Shown: one piece after another, positions 1 through 8,119 of the stretch | How the letters are laid out: every line of letters begins with the position of its first letter | How positions within the stretch are numbered: the stretch's first letter is position 1 | NCBI GenBank assembly: GCA_900557355.1 | Contig: USSR01000073.1 | Coordinates: forward strand, 1 to 16,266 | Direction of reading: 5' to 3' | DNA length: 16,266 nucleotides | Source: an uncultured Bacteroides sp. | GTDB taxonomy: Bacteria > Bacteroidota > Bacteroidia > Bacteroidales > Bacteroidaceae | The notes under the pieces: generated by a model | What the model was told of the DNA's origin: nothing | What the model saw: the letters and a program-made list of their open reading frames with translations, nothing else | The model's database searches: none | Translations under genes and position numbers: made by a program

Positions 1-2539
1 GCTGTTTCGTTGCGGTGACTTTTATGAAACATATTCTACGGATGCCATCGTTGCATCGGAAATATTAGGAATCACACTGACAAAACGTGCTAACGGGAAA
101 GGAAAGACTGTTGAGATGGCGGGATTCCCGCATCATGCTCTCGACACTTATCTTCCGAAATTGGTTCGTGCCGGAAAGCGTGTCGCTATCTGTGACCAGT
201 TGGAAGATCCGAAAATGACGAAAAAGTTGGTGAAACGTGGCATTACCGAACTGGTGACTCCCGGTGTTTCTATCAATGATAATGTCCTGAATTATAAAGA
301 AAATAACTTCCTTGCTGCCGTTCATTTCGGGAAAGCTTCCTGTGGGGTTGCCTTTCTTGATATTTCTACCGGTGAATTCCTAACTGCAGAAGGACCTTTT
401 GATTATATTGATAAACTGTTGAACAACTTCGCTCCGAAGGAAATTCTTTTTGAACGTGGCAAACGCCTGATGTTTGAAGGTAATTTCGGTAACAAGTTCT
501 TCACGTTCGAGCTGGACGACTGGGTATTTACAGAAACGACTGCCCGTGAGAAACTGCTGAAACACTTTGAAACGAAGAATCTGAAAGGTTTCGGAGTGGA
601 GCATTTGAAGAATGGCATCATTGCTTCCGGTGCTATTTTGCAGTATTTGACAATGACGCAGCATACGCAAATTGGTCACATCACTTCATTGGCGCGTATT
701 GAAGAAGATAAATACGTCCGTCTGGATAAGTTTACGGTGCGTAGCCTTGAGTTGATTGGTAATATGAATGATGGCGGAAGTAGCCTGCTCAATGTGATCG
801 ACAGAACGATCAGCCCAATGGGAGCTCGTCTGTTGAAACGCTGGATGGTTTTTCCCTTAAAGGATGAGAAACCGATCAATGAACGCTTGAATGTAGTGGA
901 ATATTTCTTCCGCCAACCTGATTTTAAGGAACTGATTGAAGAACAGTTGCATTTAATAGGAGATTTGGAACGTATTATTTCCAAAGTGGCTGTAGGACGT
1001 GTGTCGCCCCGTGAAGTCGTTCAGTTGAAGGTAGCTTTACAAGCTATTGAGCCGATAAAACAGGCATGTATGGAAGCTGATAATGCGAGTTTGAATCGTA
1101 TTGGCGAACAGCTGAATCTTTGTATTTCTATTCGTGACCGGATTGCCAAAGAGATTAAAAATGATCCTCCTTTACTGATAAATAAAGGTGGAGTGATTCA
1201 GGACGGTGTGAACGCAGACTTGGATGAATTGCGGCAAATCTCCTATTCAGGAAAAGATTATCTGCTAAAGATACAGCAGCGGGAGAGCGAGGAGACGGGT
1301 ATTCCGAGTTTGAAAGTGGCTTATAATAACGTATTCGGTTATTATATCGAAGTCCGTAATGTCCATAAAGATAAAGTTCCTAAAGAGTGGATTCGTAAAC
1401 AGACGCTGGTTAATGCGGAACGTTATATCACGCAGGAACTAAAGGAATATGAAGAAAAGATTTTGGGAGCGGAAGATAAGATTCTGATTCTGGAAACGCA
1501 GCTATATACGGACTTAGTACAGGCATTGATGGAGTTTATTCCACAGATACAGATTAATGCGAATCAGATTGCACGTCTGGACTGTCTGTTGTCATTTGCC
1601 AATGTGGCTCGTGAGAATCGTTATATCCGTCCGATTATTGAGGATAATGACGTATTGGATATTCGTCAGGGACGTCACCCGGTAATAGAAAAACAACTTC
1701 CGATAGGTGAGAAGTATATTGCCAATGATGTAATGTTGGACAGCGATACACAGCAGATTATTATTATTACAGGTCCGAACATGGCCGGTAAGTCGGCACT
1801 TTTGCGTCAGACGGCGTTGATTACGCTATTGGCTCAAATCGGCTCGTTTGTTCCTGCGGAAAGTGCGCATATCGGTTTAGTTGATAAGATATTTACCCGT
1901 GTAGGAGCGAGCGATAATATATCAGTCGGCGAATCTACATTTATGGTAGAGATGAATGAAGCGGCTGATATCCTGAATAATGTTTCTTCCCGGAGTCTGG
2001 TATTATTTGACGAATTGGGTCGTGGTACTTCTACTTATGATGGTATTTCCATTGCCTGGGCAATTGTAGAGTATATCCATGAACATCCGAAAGCAAAAGC
2101 ACGTACATTATTTGCTACGCATTATCATGAATTGAATGAGATGGAGAAATCTTTCAAGCGCATCAAGAATTATAATGTATCGGTGAAAGAAGTTGATAAT
2201 AAAGTAATCTTCCTTCGTAAACTGGAACGTGGCGGTAGTGAACACTCTTTCGGTATTCATGTGGCAAAGATGGCCGGTATGCCGAAAAGCATTGTGAAAC
2301 GTGCAAATGAGATATTGAAACAGCTTGAATCTGATAATCGCCAACAGGGCATAGCAGGTAAACCGTTGGCAGAAGTGAGCGAGAATCGTGGAGGTATGCA
2401 GTTAAGCTTCTTCCAGTTGGACGATCCGATTCTCTGTCAGATTCGCGATGAGATATTGAATCTTGATGTGAATAATCTTACTCCTATTGAAGCGCTGAAT
2501 AAACTGAATGATATTAAGAAGATAGTCAGGGGGAAATAA
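1..2539 (+). CDS. mutS: DNA mismatch repair ATPase MutS (5' end outside window)
   Basis: MutS recognises base mismatches and small loops in DNA and, through ATP binding, recruits MutL to start repair in the cytoplasm. The reading frame is open from base 2 to a TAA at 2537-2539 (845 codons), so only about the first 25-30 residues are missing. Near the left edge GDFYETY (codons 5-11) carries the Phe-x-Glu pair that stacks on the mismatch. The C-terminal ATPase has the Walker A GPNMAGKS (codons 591-598, 1772-1795) and the Walker B/signature [12 protein letters not shown] starting at base 2009, followed by FATHYHEL. The end, [15 protein letters not shown], is the usual MutS C-terminal helix. The family is certain; nothing is missing in the visible part. 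It converges on the lgt cluster and shares a bidirectional terminator with it. Confidence 0.98.
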   Translation, partial: LFRCGDFYETYSTDAIVASEILGITLTKRANGKGKTVEMAGFPHHALDTYLPKLVRAGKRVAICDQLEDPKMTKKLVKRGITELVTPGVSINDNVLNYKENNFLAAVHFGKASCGVAFLDISTGEFLTAEGPFDYIDKLLNNFAPKEILFERGKRLMFEGNFGNKFFTFELDDWVFTETTAREKLLKHFETKNLKGFGVEHLKNGIIASGAILQYLTMTQHTQIGHITSLARIEEDKYVRLDKFTVRSLELIGNMNDGGSSLLNVIDRTISPMGARLLKRWMVFPLKDEKPINERLNVVEYFFRQPDFKELIEEQLHLIGDLERIISKVAVGRVSPREVVQLKVALQAIEPIKQACMEADNASLNRIGEQLNLCISIRDRIAKEIKNDPPLLINKGGVIQDGVNADLDELRQISYSGKDYLLKIQQRESEETGIPSLKVAYNNVFGYYIEVRNVHKDKVPKEWIRKQTLVNAERYITQELKEYEEKILGAEDKILILETQLYTDLVQALMEFIPQIQINANQIARLDCLLSFANVARENRYIRPIIEDNDVLDIRQGRHPVIEKQLPIGEKYIANDVMLDSDTQQIIIITGPNMAGKSALLRQTALITLLAQIGSFVPAESAHIGLVDKIFTRVGASDNISVGESTFMVEMNEAADILNNVSSRSLVLFDELGRGTSTYDGISIAWAIVEYIHEHPKAKARTLFATHYHELNEMEKSFKRIKNYNVSVKEVDNKVIFLRKLERGGSEHSFGIHVAKMAGMPKSIVKRANEILKQLESDNRQQGIAGKPLAEVSENRGGMQLSFFQLDDPILCQIRDEILNLDVNNLTPIEALNKLNDIKKIVRGK

Positions 2540-2553
2540 GCTGAAAATGTATA

Positions 2554-2594
2554 TAATGTCTTAGGATATGTTTTCGATTGTTGTCCTGACATTA
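2554..2594 (+). repeat. Imperfect inverted repeat after mutS
   Basis: TAATGTC (2554-2560) and AGGA (2563-2566) can pair with TCCT (2584-2587) and GACATTA (2588-2594), giving 7 plus 4 bp with a two-base bulge and a 17-nt loop. It starts 15 nt after the mutS stop. No T tract follows, so it is not a classic terminator; it may stabilise the mutS 3' end or be chance. Confidence 0.3.
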
Positions 2595-2619
2595 GGGAAA
2601 TGGCATTTGTTTTATTGAT

Positions 2620-2665
2620 AAAAAAGAGGGATTAGTGATGTTTGAACCGCTAATCCCTCTTTTTT
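2620..2665. terminator. Bidirectional intrinsic terminator between mutS and lgt
   Basis: The arm at 2620-2635 (AAAAAAGAGGGATTAG) is the perfect reverse complement of 2650-2665, giving a 16-bp stem with a 14-nt loop. A run of T ends the hairpin on the plus strand (2660-2666), and the run of A at 2620-2625 provides the T tract on the minus strand. It lies 81 nt after the mutS stop and four bases before the lgt stop codon on the opposite strand, so it fits termination of both convergent units. Confidence 0.9.
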
Positions 2666-2669
2666 TGAT

Positions 2670-3506
2670 TTAGGCTATTTTCTTTTTCTTCTTGTCATAG
2701 AAGAACATGAAATAGACGCCTATTATGACAAACGGAACGCTTAGCCATTGCCCCATATTGAACATCATGCTGTTTTCAAAATCTTCCTGGTTTTCTTTTA
2801 GGAATTCGATGAAAAAGCGGAAGGTGAAGATGTAAGTCAGGCAGAGCCCGAAGAAGAAGCCACGGTGCAGTTTCTTGCTGTAATTCTTATACAGGTAAAT
2901 CATGATGAAGAACAGGATAAGATAAGCGATGGCTTCGTAGAGCTGTCCCGGATGACGGGGGAGCATATCTACACGTTCGAAAACGAATGCCCAGGGCACA
3001 TCAGACGGTTTGCCGATGATTTCGGAGTTCATCAGGTTGGCAAGGCGGATGAAGCAGGCGGTGATTGGAGTAGCTACGGCAATCATATCCAGCACGTCCA
3101 TATAATGGAGCTTCGTCTTGCGGCAATACAGCCAAAGGGCGATTATCAGTCCTAATGTACCGCCGTGGCTGGCAAGTCCTTCATATCCGGTAAATTTCCA
3201 GTTTCCGTCCGGCATGAACTTGATAGGAAGAATCATTTCCCAAAAATGAGACAGGTAGTATCCCGGGTCATAGAACAGGCAGTGTCCTAGGCGGGCACCG
3301 ATTAGAATACCAAAGAAACAGTAAAAGAAAAGCGGGTCAAACTTCTTTTCCTCTATCTTTTTATCCTGGTACTGGTAGTGAACAACCACATAAGCAAAGA
3401 ATATTCCTACTGCCCACAGTAATCCGTAATAACGGATAGAAATGCCGAACAGGTTGAATAGTTCGGGATTCGGGTTCCAGTTGATGGATAATAGCATGGT
3501 ATTCAT
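2670..3506 (-). CDS. lgt: Phosphatidylglycerol--prolipoprotein diacylglyceryl transferase
   Basis: Lgt transfers diacylglycerol from phosphatidylglycerol to the lipobox cysteine of prelipoproteins in the inner membrane, the first step in lipoprotein maturation. The 278-residue product is a normal length and has several hydrophobic membrane segments. Visible family motifs: YYGLLWAVG (26-34), SHGG with His114, the signature [14 protein letters not shown] with Arg154 and Asn157, HPGQLYEA with His185 and Tyr190, and [10 protein letters not shown] with Arg230 and Glu234; these match the essential His/Arg/Asn/Glu positions described for the E. coli enzyme. The tail ends in a lysine run. Met4 is an alternative start, as neither ATG has a clear Shine-Dalgarno. 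It is the last gene of the ychF-panE-lgt cluster, 17 nt after panE. The nearby SusCD operon encodes four of its likely substrates, but this adjacency is probably coincidental. Confidence 0.96.
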   Translation of the reverse strand: MNTMLLSINWNPNPELFNLFGISIRYYGLLWAVGIFFAYVVVHYQYQDKKIEEKKFDPLFFYCFFGILIGARLGHCLFYDPGYYLSHFWEMILPIKFMPDGNWKFTGYEGLASHGGTLGLIIALWLYCRKTKLHYMDVLDMIAVATPITACFIRLANLMNSEIIGKPSDVPWAFVFERVDMLPRHPGQLYEAIAYLILFFIMIYLYKNYSKKLHRGFFFGLCLTYIFTFRFFIEFLKENQEDFENSMMFNMGQWLSVPFVIIGVYFMFFYDKKKKKIA

Positions 3507-3523
3507 TCTATATTGGATTAATG

Positions 3524-4441
3524 TTAATGATTAGATTCTTTGAATTTCTCCGCAACCATCCGGTAGGTCGGTATATCTATTCCCTGTTCTTCGGCTGCTG
3601 CAATCATGTCGAAGAGCAATCCTTGTATTTCCGAGTCGTGTCCGCGTGCCAGGTCTTTTTGCATAGAAGCGGTACTTTCGGGATCGAGCTTGTCAATCAC
3701 TTTTAGGTTGTAGCTGACTGGGTCTTCGGGAAATTCGACGCCCAGTTTCTTTCCTAAGGCAGCGCTTTCCGTAGAAAGTCCGATAAATGTATCCCGTATC
3801 TTTCCCGGTTTCTGTACTTCTCCCATCGGAACGTCGTAGTAAGCACCCGTCACAGCCATTGCGGAGATAAACGACCATTTGATAAACGTATCCCGGTTGA
3901 TGTCTGGTGACAGGTCTACCTTTATGCCTGCTTCCTGCAAGTCTTGTTGGATGGCTTCCAGCAATCCGGGCTTCACAACCGTGCCGCGATGAGCGCCGTA
4001 TACCAGACGGAATATTTTTCCCATTTGGGTGATTTCTCCGGTGCCGGATAAGAAGCCTACGATATAGATGCAGCCGTCGAGAACGGTAACTTCCGGAACT
4101 AGCTTCTGTATGCGCGGCCCTGTGCCATATACATTCAGAATAGGGATGACAACCGTGTCTTTGTGTGCTGCTCTTTTTATCAGTTCTACGATGGAATCGA
4201 CCGAATAACCTTTCACGCATACAAATATCACATCTGCTTTCCCGCTAAATTCTTCAGCCGTAGTAGCCGGGATTCGGAGCGTATGTTCACCCTTTAAATC
4301 CGACTTCAGTTTCAAACCGTTCGTTTGAATCGACTGCAAATGAGCTCCACGGGCAATACAGGTTACATCTTTGCCTGCCAGCGACAAGAATCCTGCGATA
4401 CTGCCGCCTACACCTCCCGTTCCTGCAATGAGATATTTCAT
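3524..4441 (-). CDS. panE: 2-dehydropantoate 2-reductase (ketopantoate reductase)
   Basis: This family reduces ketopantoate to pantoate with NADPH in the pantothenate/coenzyme A pathway, in the cytoplasm. The 305-residue protein opens with a Rossmann motif, GTGGVGG at residues 7-13. Further family landmarks are VKGYS with Lys77, the loop LNVYGTG with Asn103, the catalytic lysine in FIKWSF (Lys188), and the C-terminal [14 protein letters not shown] with Glu271, which corresponds to the catalytic glutamate. It sits 47 nt after ychF and 17 nt before lgt, all on the minus strand, so the three are probably cotranscribed. PanE-like proteins include paralogues acting on other 2-oxo acids, so the fold and NADPH use are firm while the exact substrate is inferred; no other pan gene is in the window. 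Confidence 0.88.
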   Translation of the reverse strand: MKYLIAGTGGVGGSIAGFLSLAGKDVTCIARGAHLQSIQTNGLKLKSDLKGEHTLRIPATTAEEFSGKADVIFVCVKGYSVDSIVELIKRAAHKDTVVIPILNVYGTGPRIQKLVPEVTVLDGCIYIVGFLSGTGEITQMGKIFRLVYGAHRGTVVKPGLLEAIQQDLQEAGIKVDLSPDINRDTFIKWSFISAMAVTGAYYDVPMGEVQKPGKIRDTFIGLSTESAALGKKLGVEFPEDPVSYNLKVIDKLDPESTASMQKDLARGHDSEIQGLLFDMIAAAEEQGIDIPTYRMVAEKFKESNH

Positions 4442-4488
4442 ATTGTTAGCGAATTAGTAATTAATAAGTCGTCGGTAGTTACCGATAA

Positions 4489-5592
4489 TCACACGTTGAA
4501 ACGGAAATGCATGATGTCGCCATCCTGCACCACATATTCTTTTCCTTCCACACCCAGTTTTCCGGCTTCTTTCACAGCTGCTTCCGAGCCGTATTTGATA
4601 TAATCATCGTATTTGATAACTTCGGCACGGATAAAGCCTTTCTCAAAATCGGTGTGGATAACACCAGCGCATTGCGGAGCTTTCCAACCTTTTTCGTAAG
4701 TCCAGGCACGTACTTCCTGTACGCCGGCTGTGAAGTAAGTTTCGAGGTTCAGGAGTTTATAAGCCGATTTGATAAGACGTGCCACGCCCGACTCTTCCAG
4801 TCCTACTTCGGCAAGGAACATCTGACGGTCTTCATACGTTTCCAGTTCGGCGATGTCGGCTTCTGTCTTGGCGGCAACAATCAGGATTTGAGCATTCTCG
4901 TCTTTTACGGCTTCGCGTACCATATCTACGTATTTATTTCCGTTTACTGCGCTTGCTTCATCAACATTGCAGACATACATTACCGGTTTGCTGGTTAGTA
5001 GGAACAGTTCGTGAGCAATCTTTTGTTCGTCTTTTGTTTCAAAAGTCACTGTACGTGCAGATTTTCCCTGTTCCAGTGCGTCTTTATATTGAACGAGTAC
5101 ATCGTAAGCTAACTTTGCAGCTTTGTCTCCGCCCGTCTGTGCTTGTTTCTGTACTTTCTGGATACGGCTTTCGATGGTTTCCAGGTCTTTCAATTGAAGT
5201 TCGTAGTCAATGATTTCTTTGTCGCGGACGGGATTTACGCTTCCGTCTACGTGTGTCACATTGTCGTCATCGAAGCAACGGAGTACGTGGATAATTGCGT
5301 CTGTTTCACGGATATTGGCAAGGAACTTGTTTCCCAGTCCTTCACCTTTGCTTGCGCCTTTCACCAGTCCGGCGATATCTACGATTTCTACAGTTGTAGG
5401 AACAATTCGTTGGGGGTGCACCAATTCAGCGAGTGCGTTCAGACGTTCGTCAGGAACAGTGATTACACCTACATTGGGTTCAATTGTACAGAAAGGGAAA
5501 TTTGCCGCCTGTGCTTTCGCATTCGACAAACAGTTGAAAAGTGTCGACTTACCCACGTTCGGTAGTCCTACAATACCACATTGCAATGCCAT
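4489..5592 (-). CDS. ychF: Redox-regulated ATPase YchF (OLA1 family)
   Basis: YchF is a conserved Obg-related P-loop protein that associates with ribosomes and prefers ATP over GTP; it is linked to stress responses and translation. The 367-residue length is typical. The G1 loop is GLPNVGKST (9-17), the G3 region DIAGLVKGASKGEGLG begins at residue 72, and the G4 position reads NVDE (209-212) in place of NKxD, the family feature that explains the ATP preference. A helical segment at about 125-175 is followed by the C-terminal TGS domain (about 284-366), containing TYFTAGVQEVRAW and ending in DGDIMHFRFNV. It is the first gene of the cluster, with a TATCTTTG promoter element 42-49 bases upstream, and ends in TGA. 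Confidence 0.97.
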   Translation of the reverse strand: MALQCGIVGLPNVGKSTLFNCLSNAKAQAANFPFCTIEPNVGVITVPDERLNALAELVHPQRIVPTTVEIVDIAGLVKGASKGEGLGNKFLANIRETDAIIHVLRCFDDDNVTHVDGSVNPVRDKEIIDYELQLKDLETIESRIQKVQKQAQTGGDKAAKLAYDVLVQYKDALEQGKSARTVTFETKDEQKIAHELFLLTSKPVMYVCNVDEASAVNGNKYVDMVREAVKDENAQILIVAAKTEADIAELETYEDRQMFLAEVGLEESGVARLIKSAYKLLNLETYFTAGVQEVRAWTYEKGWKAPQCAGVIHTDFEKGFIRAEVIKYDDYIKYGSEAAVKEAGKLGVEGKEYVVQDGDIMHFRFNV

Positions 5593-5633
5593 TTATCTAT
5601 TTCGTTTTTATTTAGTTATCGATAATCTGACTG

Positions 5634-5641
5634 CAAAGATA
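5634..5641 (-). promoter_or_regulatory. Candidate -7 promoter element for the ychF cluster
   Basis: On the minus strand these bases read TATCTTTG, matching the Bacteroides -7 consensus TAnnTTTG. The position would give a leader of about 35 nt before the ychF ATG. A good -33 TTTG at 19-21 bp is not seen; the nearest TTTG is 33 bp further upstream, so only half the promoter is supported. Confidence 0.55.
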
Positions 5642-5708
5642 GGCATTTTTAGATTATATACATTGGTTGGAAAACAAATACTTCTTTCTTATATCTATTT
5701 AATGAGTG

Positions 5709-5733
5709 AGGGATGCCGTTTTCAGGCATCCCT
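5709..5733 (-). terminator. Hairpin after the SusCD operon
   Basis: AGGGATGCC at 5709-5717 pairs perfectly with GGCATCCCT at 5725-5733 (9 bp, 7-nt loop), 18 nt beyond the stop of the last operon gene. On the minus strand the following bases are TCACTCATTAAAT, a poor U tract, so termination may be partial or need a factor. Readthrough would enter ychF. Confidence 0.6.
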
Positions 5734-5751
5734 ATAAATGTAAAGTAAACT

Positions 5752-7113
5752 TTAGAACGTCATAGGTACGCCTACCATGACACCAAGTGTCTTATCTTCT
5801 GCAGGAATTAGCGAGGACATCACATATTGGCTGGAATTGTTGTACAAAGCCGGCCAGCTTTTAATGAAGAATTTGTGTTTTTTAAAGTAACCATCTAAAA
5901 TAGGTGACAGACATTTGTCGAACTCTTCGTGATTAGGATTGCTTGTATCGAACGGTGTATAATCTCCAAAAGTGATAGAACCATCTGAATTCTTCTGATA
6001 ATTGAATGTATAATAGAATCCGTAAGTATCGGCTCCTAATGAACCGTTTTGATATATTTTATAACCAATCTCCACTATACTTCCGTCTGTGTACATGTGT
6101 ATGGCAACATACACAATATAGAATTGAGTTTGAGTGAATGCAAATAAATTCGAAACAGCAGCTTTATGTTTATCAAAATATTCGGATGACCATTGATTTT
6201 GCATATCGTTGTACACTACCATTGTCTGATGAATTGCTCCTGGAGGTGCATTGAATAGAGGAACAATTGGTGTAGTACCTCCTTTAATTTCAAGTATATC
6301 ATTGCCTACTTGTGTAGTGTATCCGGTGGATGTCTTGTTGAATTGATAAATTTCGTAACCATCAAGGATTAACGGGTTCATCATTACGATATTTCCGTTC
6401 AGGTCTATTTTAGAACCTTCTATTTGTAGGGTCGGATTTCCATTGTTAGCGGATAAGAAACCAGTTTTTCTACCATTAGATACAAAATCATACGCTTGTC
6501 CTTTATAACTGAAAGTGAAGTATTTTTTTTGATAGATAGGAGCCTGATCCTGATTTTCCATTAAGGCGCCATTTTTGATGGCCTCTCTTTCCTCATTGGT
6601 AGCTTTAGTCAGTGTAGCTTCCATTTTGTTTTTTCTTCCTTTTAGGAGAAACTGATCGTTTTTGTAGGATATAATCTCGTATTCGTAGTCTGCTCCTAAT
6701 CCGGTTCCTGCTTGTCCTGCACCATTCATCAGCTGGTTGGGATCTGCAAAGATAGATAAGAAAGAGTACGTATCAAATGATATAGTTGGTCCTTGTAGTG
6801 GCTTGAGTATATAGCTACTTTCAAACGGACTTGCTTTCAAGTCGCGGTAATATTCTACATAATCGAACATCATAGATACTCGATTGTCTGCAGTGAATTG
6901 CATCCATAAGGTGTGAATACCTCCTAATTGGGTATTTATTTCTGCAATCCATCCATCGGGAGCTCCTGTGAGTATATCAGTATATTCCTGCATTTTAGTT
7001 TGAATCCGTTTATCCGGGTTTTCCATATAAATGTCGGTTTCATTATTGCAAGATGAAAATATACTGCACAATGCTACACAGGTTAGAAGATAATATGTAT
7101 AAACTATTTTCAT
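5752..7113 (-). CDS. DUF4302-type surface lipoprotein, last gene of SusCD operon
   Basis: The 453-residue product has an N-terminal hydrophobic segment and lipobox IFSSC with Cys22, followed by NNETD, so it is a lipoprotein probably displayed on the cell surface. The mature start (about 33-56: PDKRIQTKMQEYTDILTGAP then DGW) resembles the opening motif of DUF4302 proteins, which commonly lie beside SusC/SusD pairs and zinc metallohydrolase lipoproteins. The rest is rich in beta strands and aromatic residues, with no catalytic motif that I recognise. It starts 6 nt after the metallohydrolase gene, so translation is probably coupled. By position it could be a surface binding protein for the substrate imported by SusCD, but its function is unknown; the family call is from recall of the motif and not from a profile search. 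Confidence 0.8.
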   Translation of the reverse strand: MKIVYTYYLLTCVALCSIFSSCNNETDIYMENPDKRIQTKMQEYTDILTGAPDGWIAEINTQLGGIHTLWMQFTADNRVSMMFDYVEYYRDLKASPFESSYILKPLQGPTISFDTYSFLSIFADPNQLMNGAGQAGTGLGADYEYEIISYKNDQFLLKGRKNKMEATLTKATNEEREAIKNGALMENQDQAPIYQKKYFTFSYKGQAYDFVSNGRKTGFLSANNGNPTLQIEGSKIDLNGNIVMMNPLILDGYEIYQFNKTSTGYTTQVGNDILEIKGGTTPIVPLFNAPPGAIHQTMVVYNDMQNQWSSEYFDKHKAAVSNLFAFTQTQFYIVYVAIHMYTDGSIVEIGYKIYQNGSLGADTYGFYYTFNYQKNSDGSITFGDYTPFDTSNPNHEEFDKCLSPILDGYFKKHKFFIKSWPALYNNSSQYVMSSLIPAEDKTLGVMVGVPMTF

Positions 7114-7119
7114 AATTAT

Positions 7120-8118
7120 TTATTCTGGAGTGTTTTCATTTACAATTTGATTAATAGCATCTTGTACTAAAGATACTAATCCTTTATTTCCCATTGCGTC
7201 GTCATAAAACTGTACGTTCCATACATTTTTAAAGTAATTGATCACAATTTCTTCTTTAGCCAGTAATCTGGTTAAAGCCGTTTGTGCCTGATTGGCAAGG
7301 GCTATACGCTGTGCTGTTTCTTCTGCTGTTTCTCCCTCTGAAGGAGGAGACGTTGTTAAACTTTTGAGCAAATTAATTCGATAGTCACGCCATTCTTTTC
7401 CATACACCATAATTAATGATGCCACTTCAACGAAATCTTCATCAACTCCCGACATTGCGTATGCGGAATAGAATCCGGCAAGTAATGCGCTTACTTCCGT
7501 TTCAGAAGTCCATCCTGTCGGATTATAATCTCCGGCGGATATATCTTTGAAACTGGAATCATACATTTTGGTTTGATGGAGAATATGAGCGAATTCGTGT
7601 TCAATGGTATGCATGATAGAACGTATCCAGTCTGCATCACTCGGATTGTAGCTATTACCATCAAATAGTGTAATTTTACGAGCGCCTTCAGCCTGTCCTA
7701 ATACTTGACTGCCATCTGCATTATATTCCGGGCTACCTACCAAAATGATTTTCTTAGGTGTCATTTCTCTAAGAAATTTATCTCCTGCCAATTGTTTATA
7801 AGGCTCAAACCACACTCGTTGAATCATATCCATAGAAGGTTTTACGAAGCGTTCCATAATGGGGACTAGTTGGGCGGTAGTGTTCAGTTCATAACTGTTC
7901 CATTTATATTTCACTTCGATATTGTAAGCTTGGGTATAGTTTTCATATAACCATTTATCCAGTTCATTTTTTTGCTCGTCATTTCCACCCAATCCATAAA
8001 TCTCTTGGTCAAGATTGAGTTTGTCCTCATTACAGGCAGTGAAAATAACAGTACTAATGCAGAATAGTAGCATGAAATATGCTTGTATCCATTTGGCAAT
8101 GTGATTTGTTGTTTTCAT
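7120..8118 (-). CDS. SusCD-associated zinc metallohydrolase lipoprotein (HExxH)
   Basis: This 332-residue protein has a signal segment with lipobox FTAC at Cys29. The catalytic motif HEFAH (174-178) lies in TIEHEFAHILHQ and supplies two zinc-binding histidines and the general-base glutamate. Downstream, GWTSETEVSALLAGFYSAYA and DEDFVEVASLI (about 226-236) are the conserved blocks expected in the family of substrate-import-associated zinc metallohydrolase lipoproteins (putative Peptidase_Mx1 type); a glutamate there is the likely third zinc ligand. The family is known from its location beside SusC/SusD genes, and its natural substrate has not been settled. The start lies one base after the susD stop, and GGGA within the last susD codons may serve as ribosome binding site. 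Likely role, inferred: trimming a peptide or glycopeptide at the cell surface before import. Confidence 0.9.
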   Translation of the reverse strand: MKTTNHIAKWIQAYFMLLFCISTVIFTACNEDKLNLDQEIYGLGGNDEQKNELDKWLYENYTQAYNIEVKYKWNSYELNTTAQLVPIMERFVKPSMDMIQRVWFEPYKQLAGDKFLREMTPKKIILVGSPEYNADGSQVLGQAEGARKITLFDGNSYNPSDADWIRSIMHTIEHEFAHILHQTKMYDSSFKDISAGDYNPTGWTSETEVSALLAGFYSAYAMSGVDEDFVEVASLIMVYGKEWRDYRINLLKSLTTSPPSEGETAEETAQRIALANQAQTALTRLLAKEEIVINYFKNVWNVQFYDDAMGNKGLVSLVQDAINQIVNENTPE

Positions 8119-8119
8119 T

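Noticed and set aside
3693..4220. Open frame of about 175 codons on the minus strand overlapping panE in another frame
   Set aside because: It is a shifted reading of panE with an Arg/Gly/Ser-rich sequence of no family, while panE has all catalytic motifs.
4472..4485. Dyad TCGGTA-GT-TACCGA between ychF and panE
   Set aside because: Perfect but only 6 bp per arm with a 2-base centre, no U tract and no promoter element beside it; not enough for an operator or terminator call.
4779..5213. Open frame of about 144 codons on the plus strand, antisense to ychF
   Set aside because: It is entirely inside the well-conserved ychF gene, has a composition typical of a mirrored frame (many Arg, Leu and Ser), and no promoter or family motif.
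5616..5625. Palindrome TTATCGATAA in the ychF leader
   Set aside because: Ten-base palindromes of A/T-rich composition are expected by chance; no second copy was noticed in the window.
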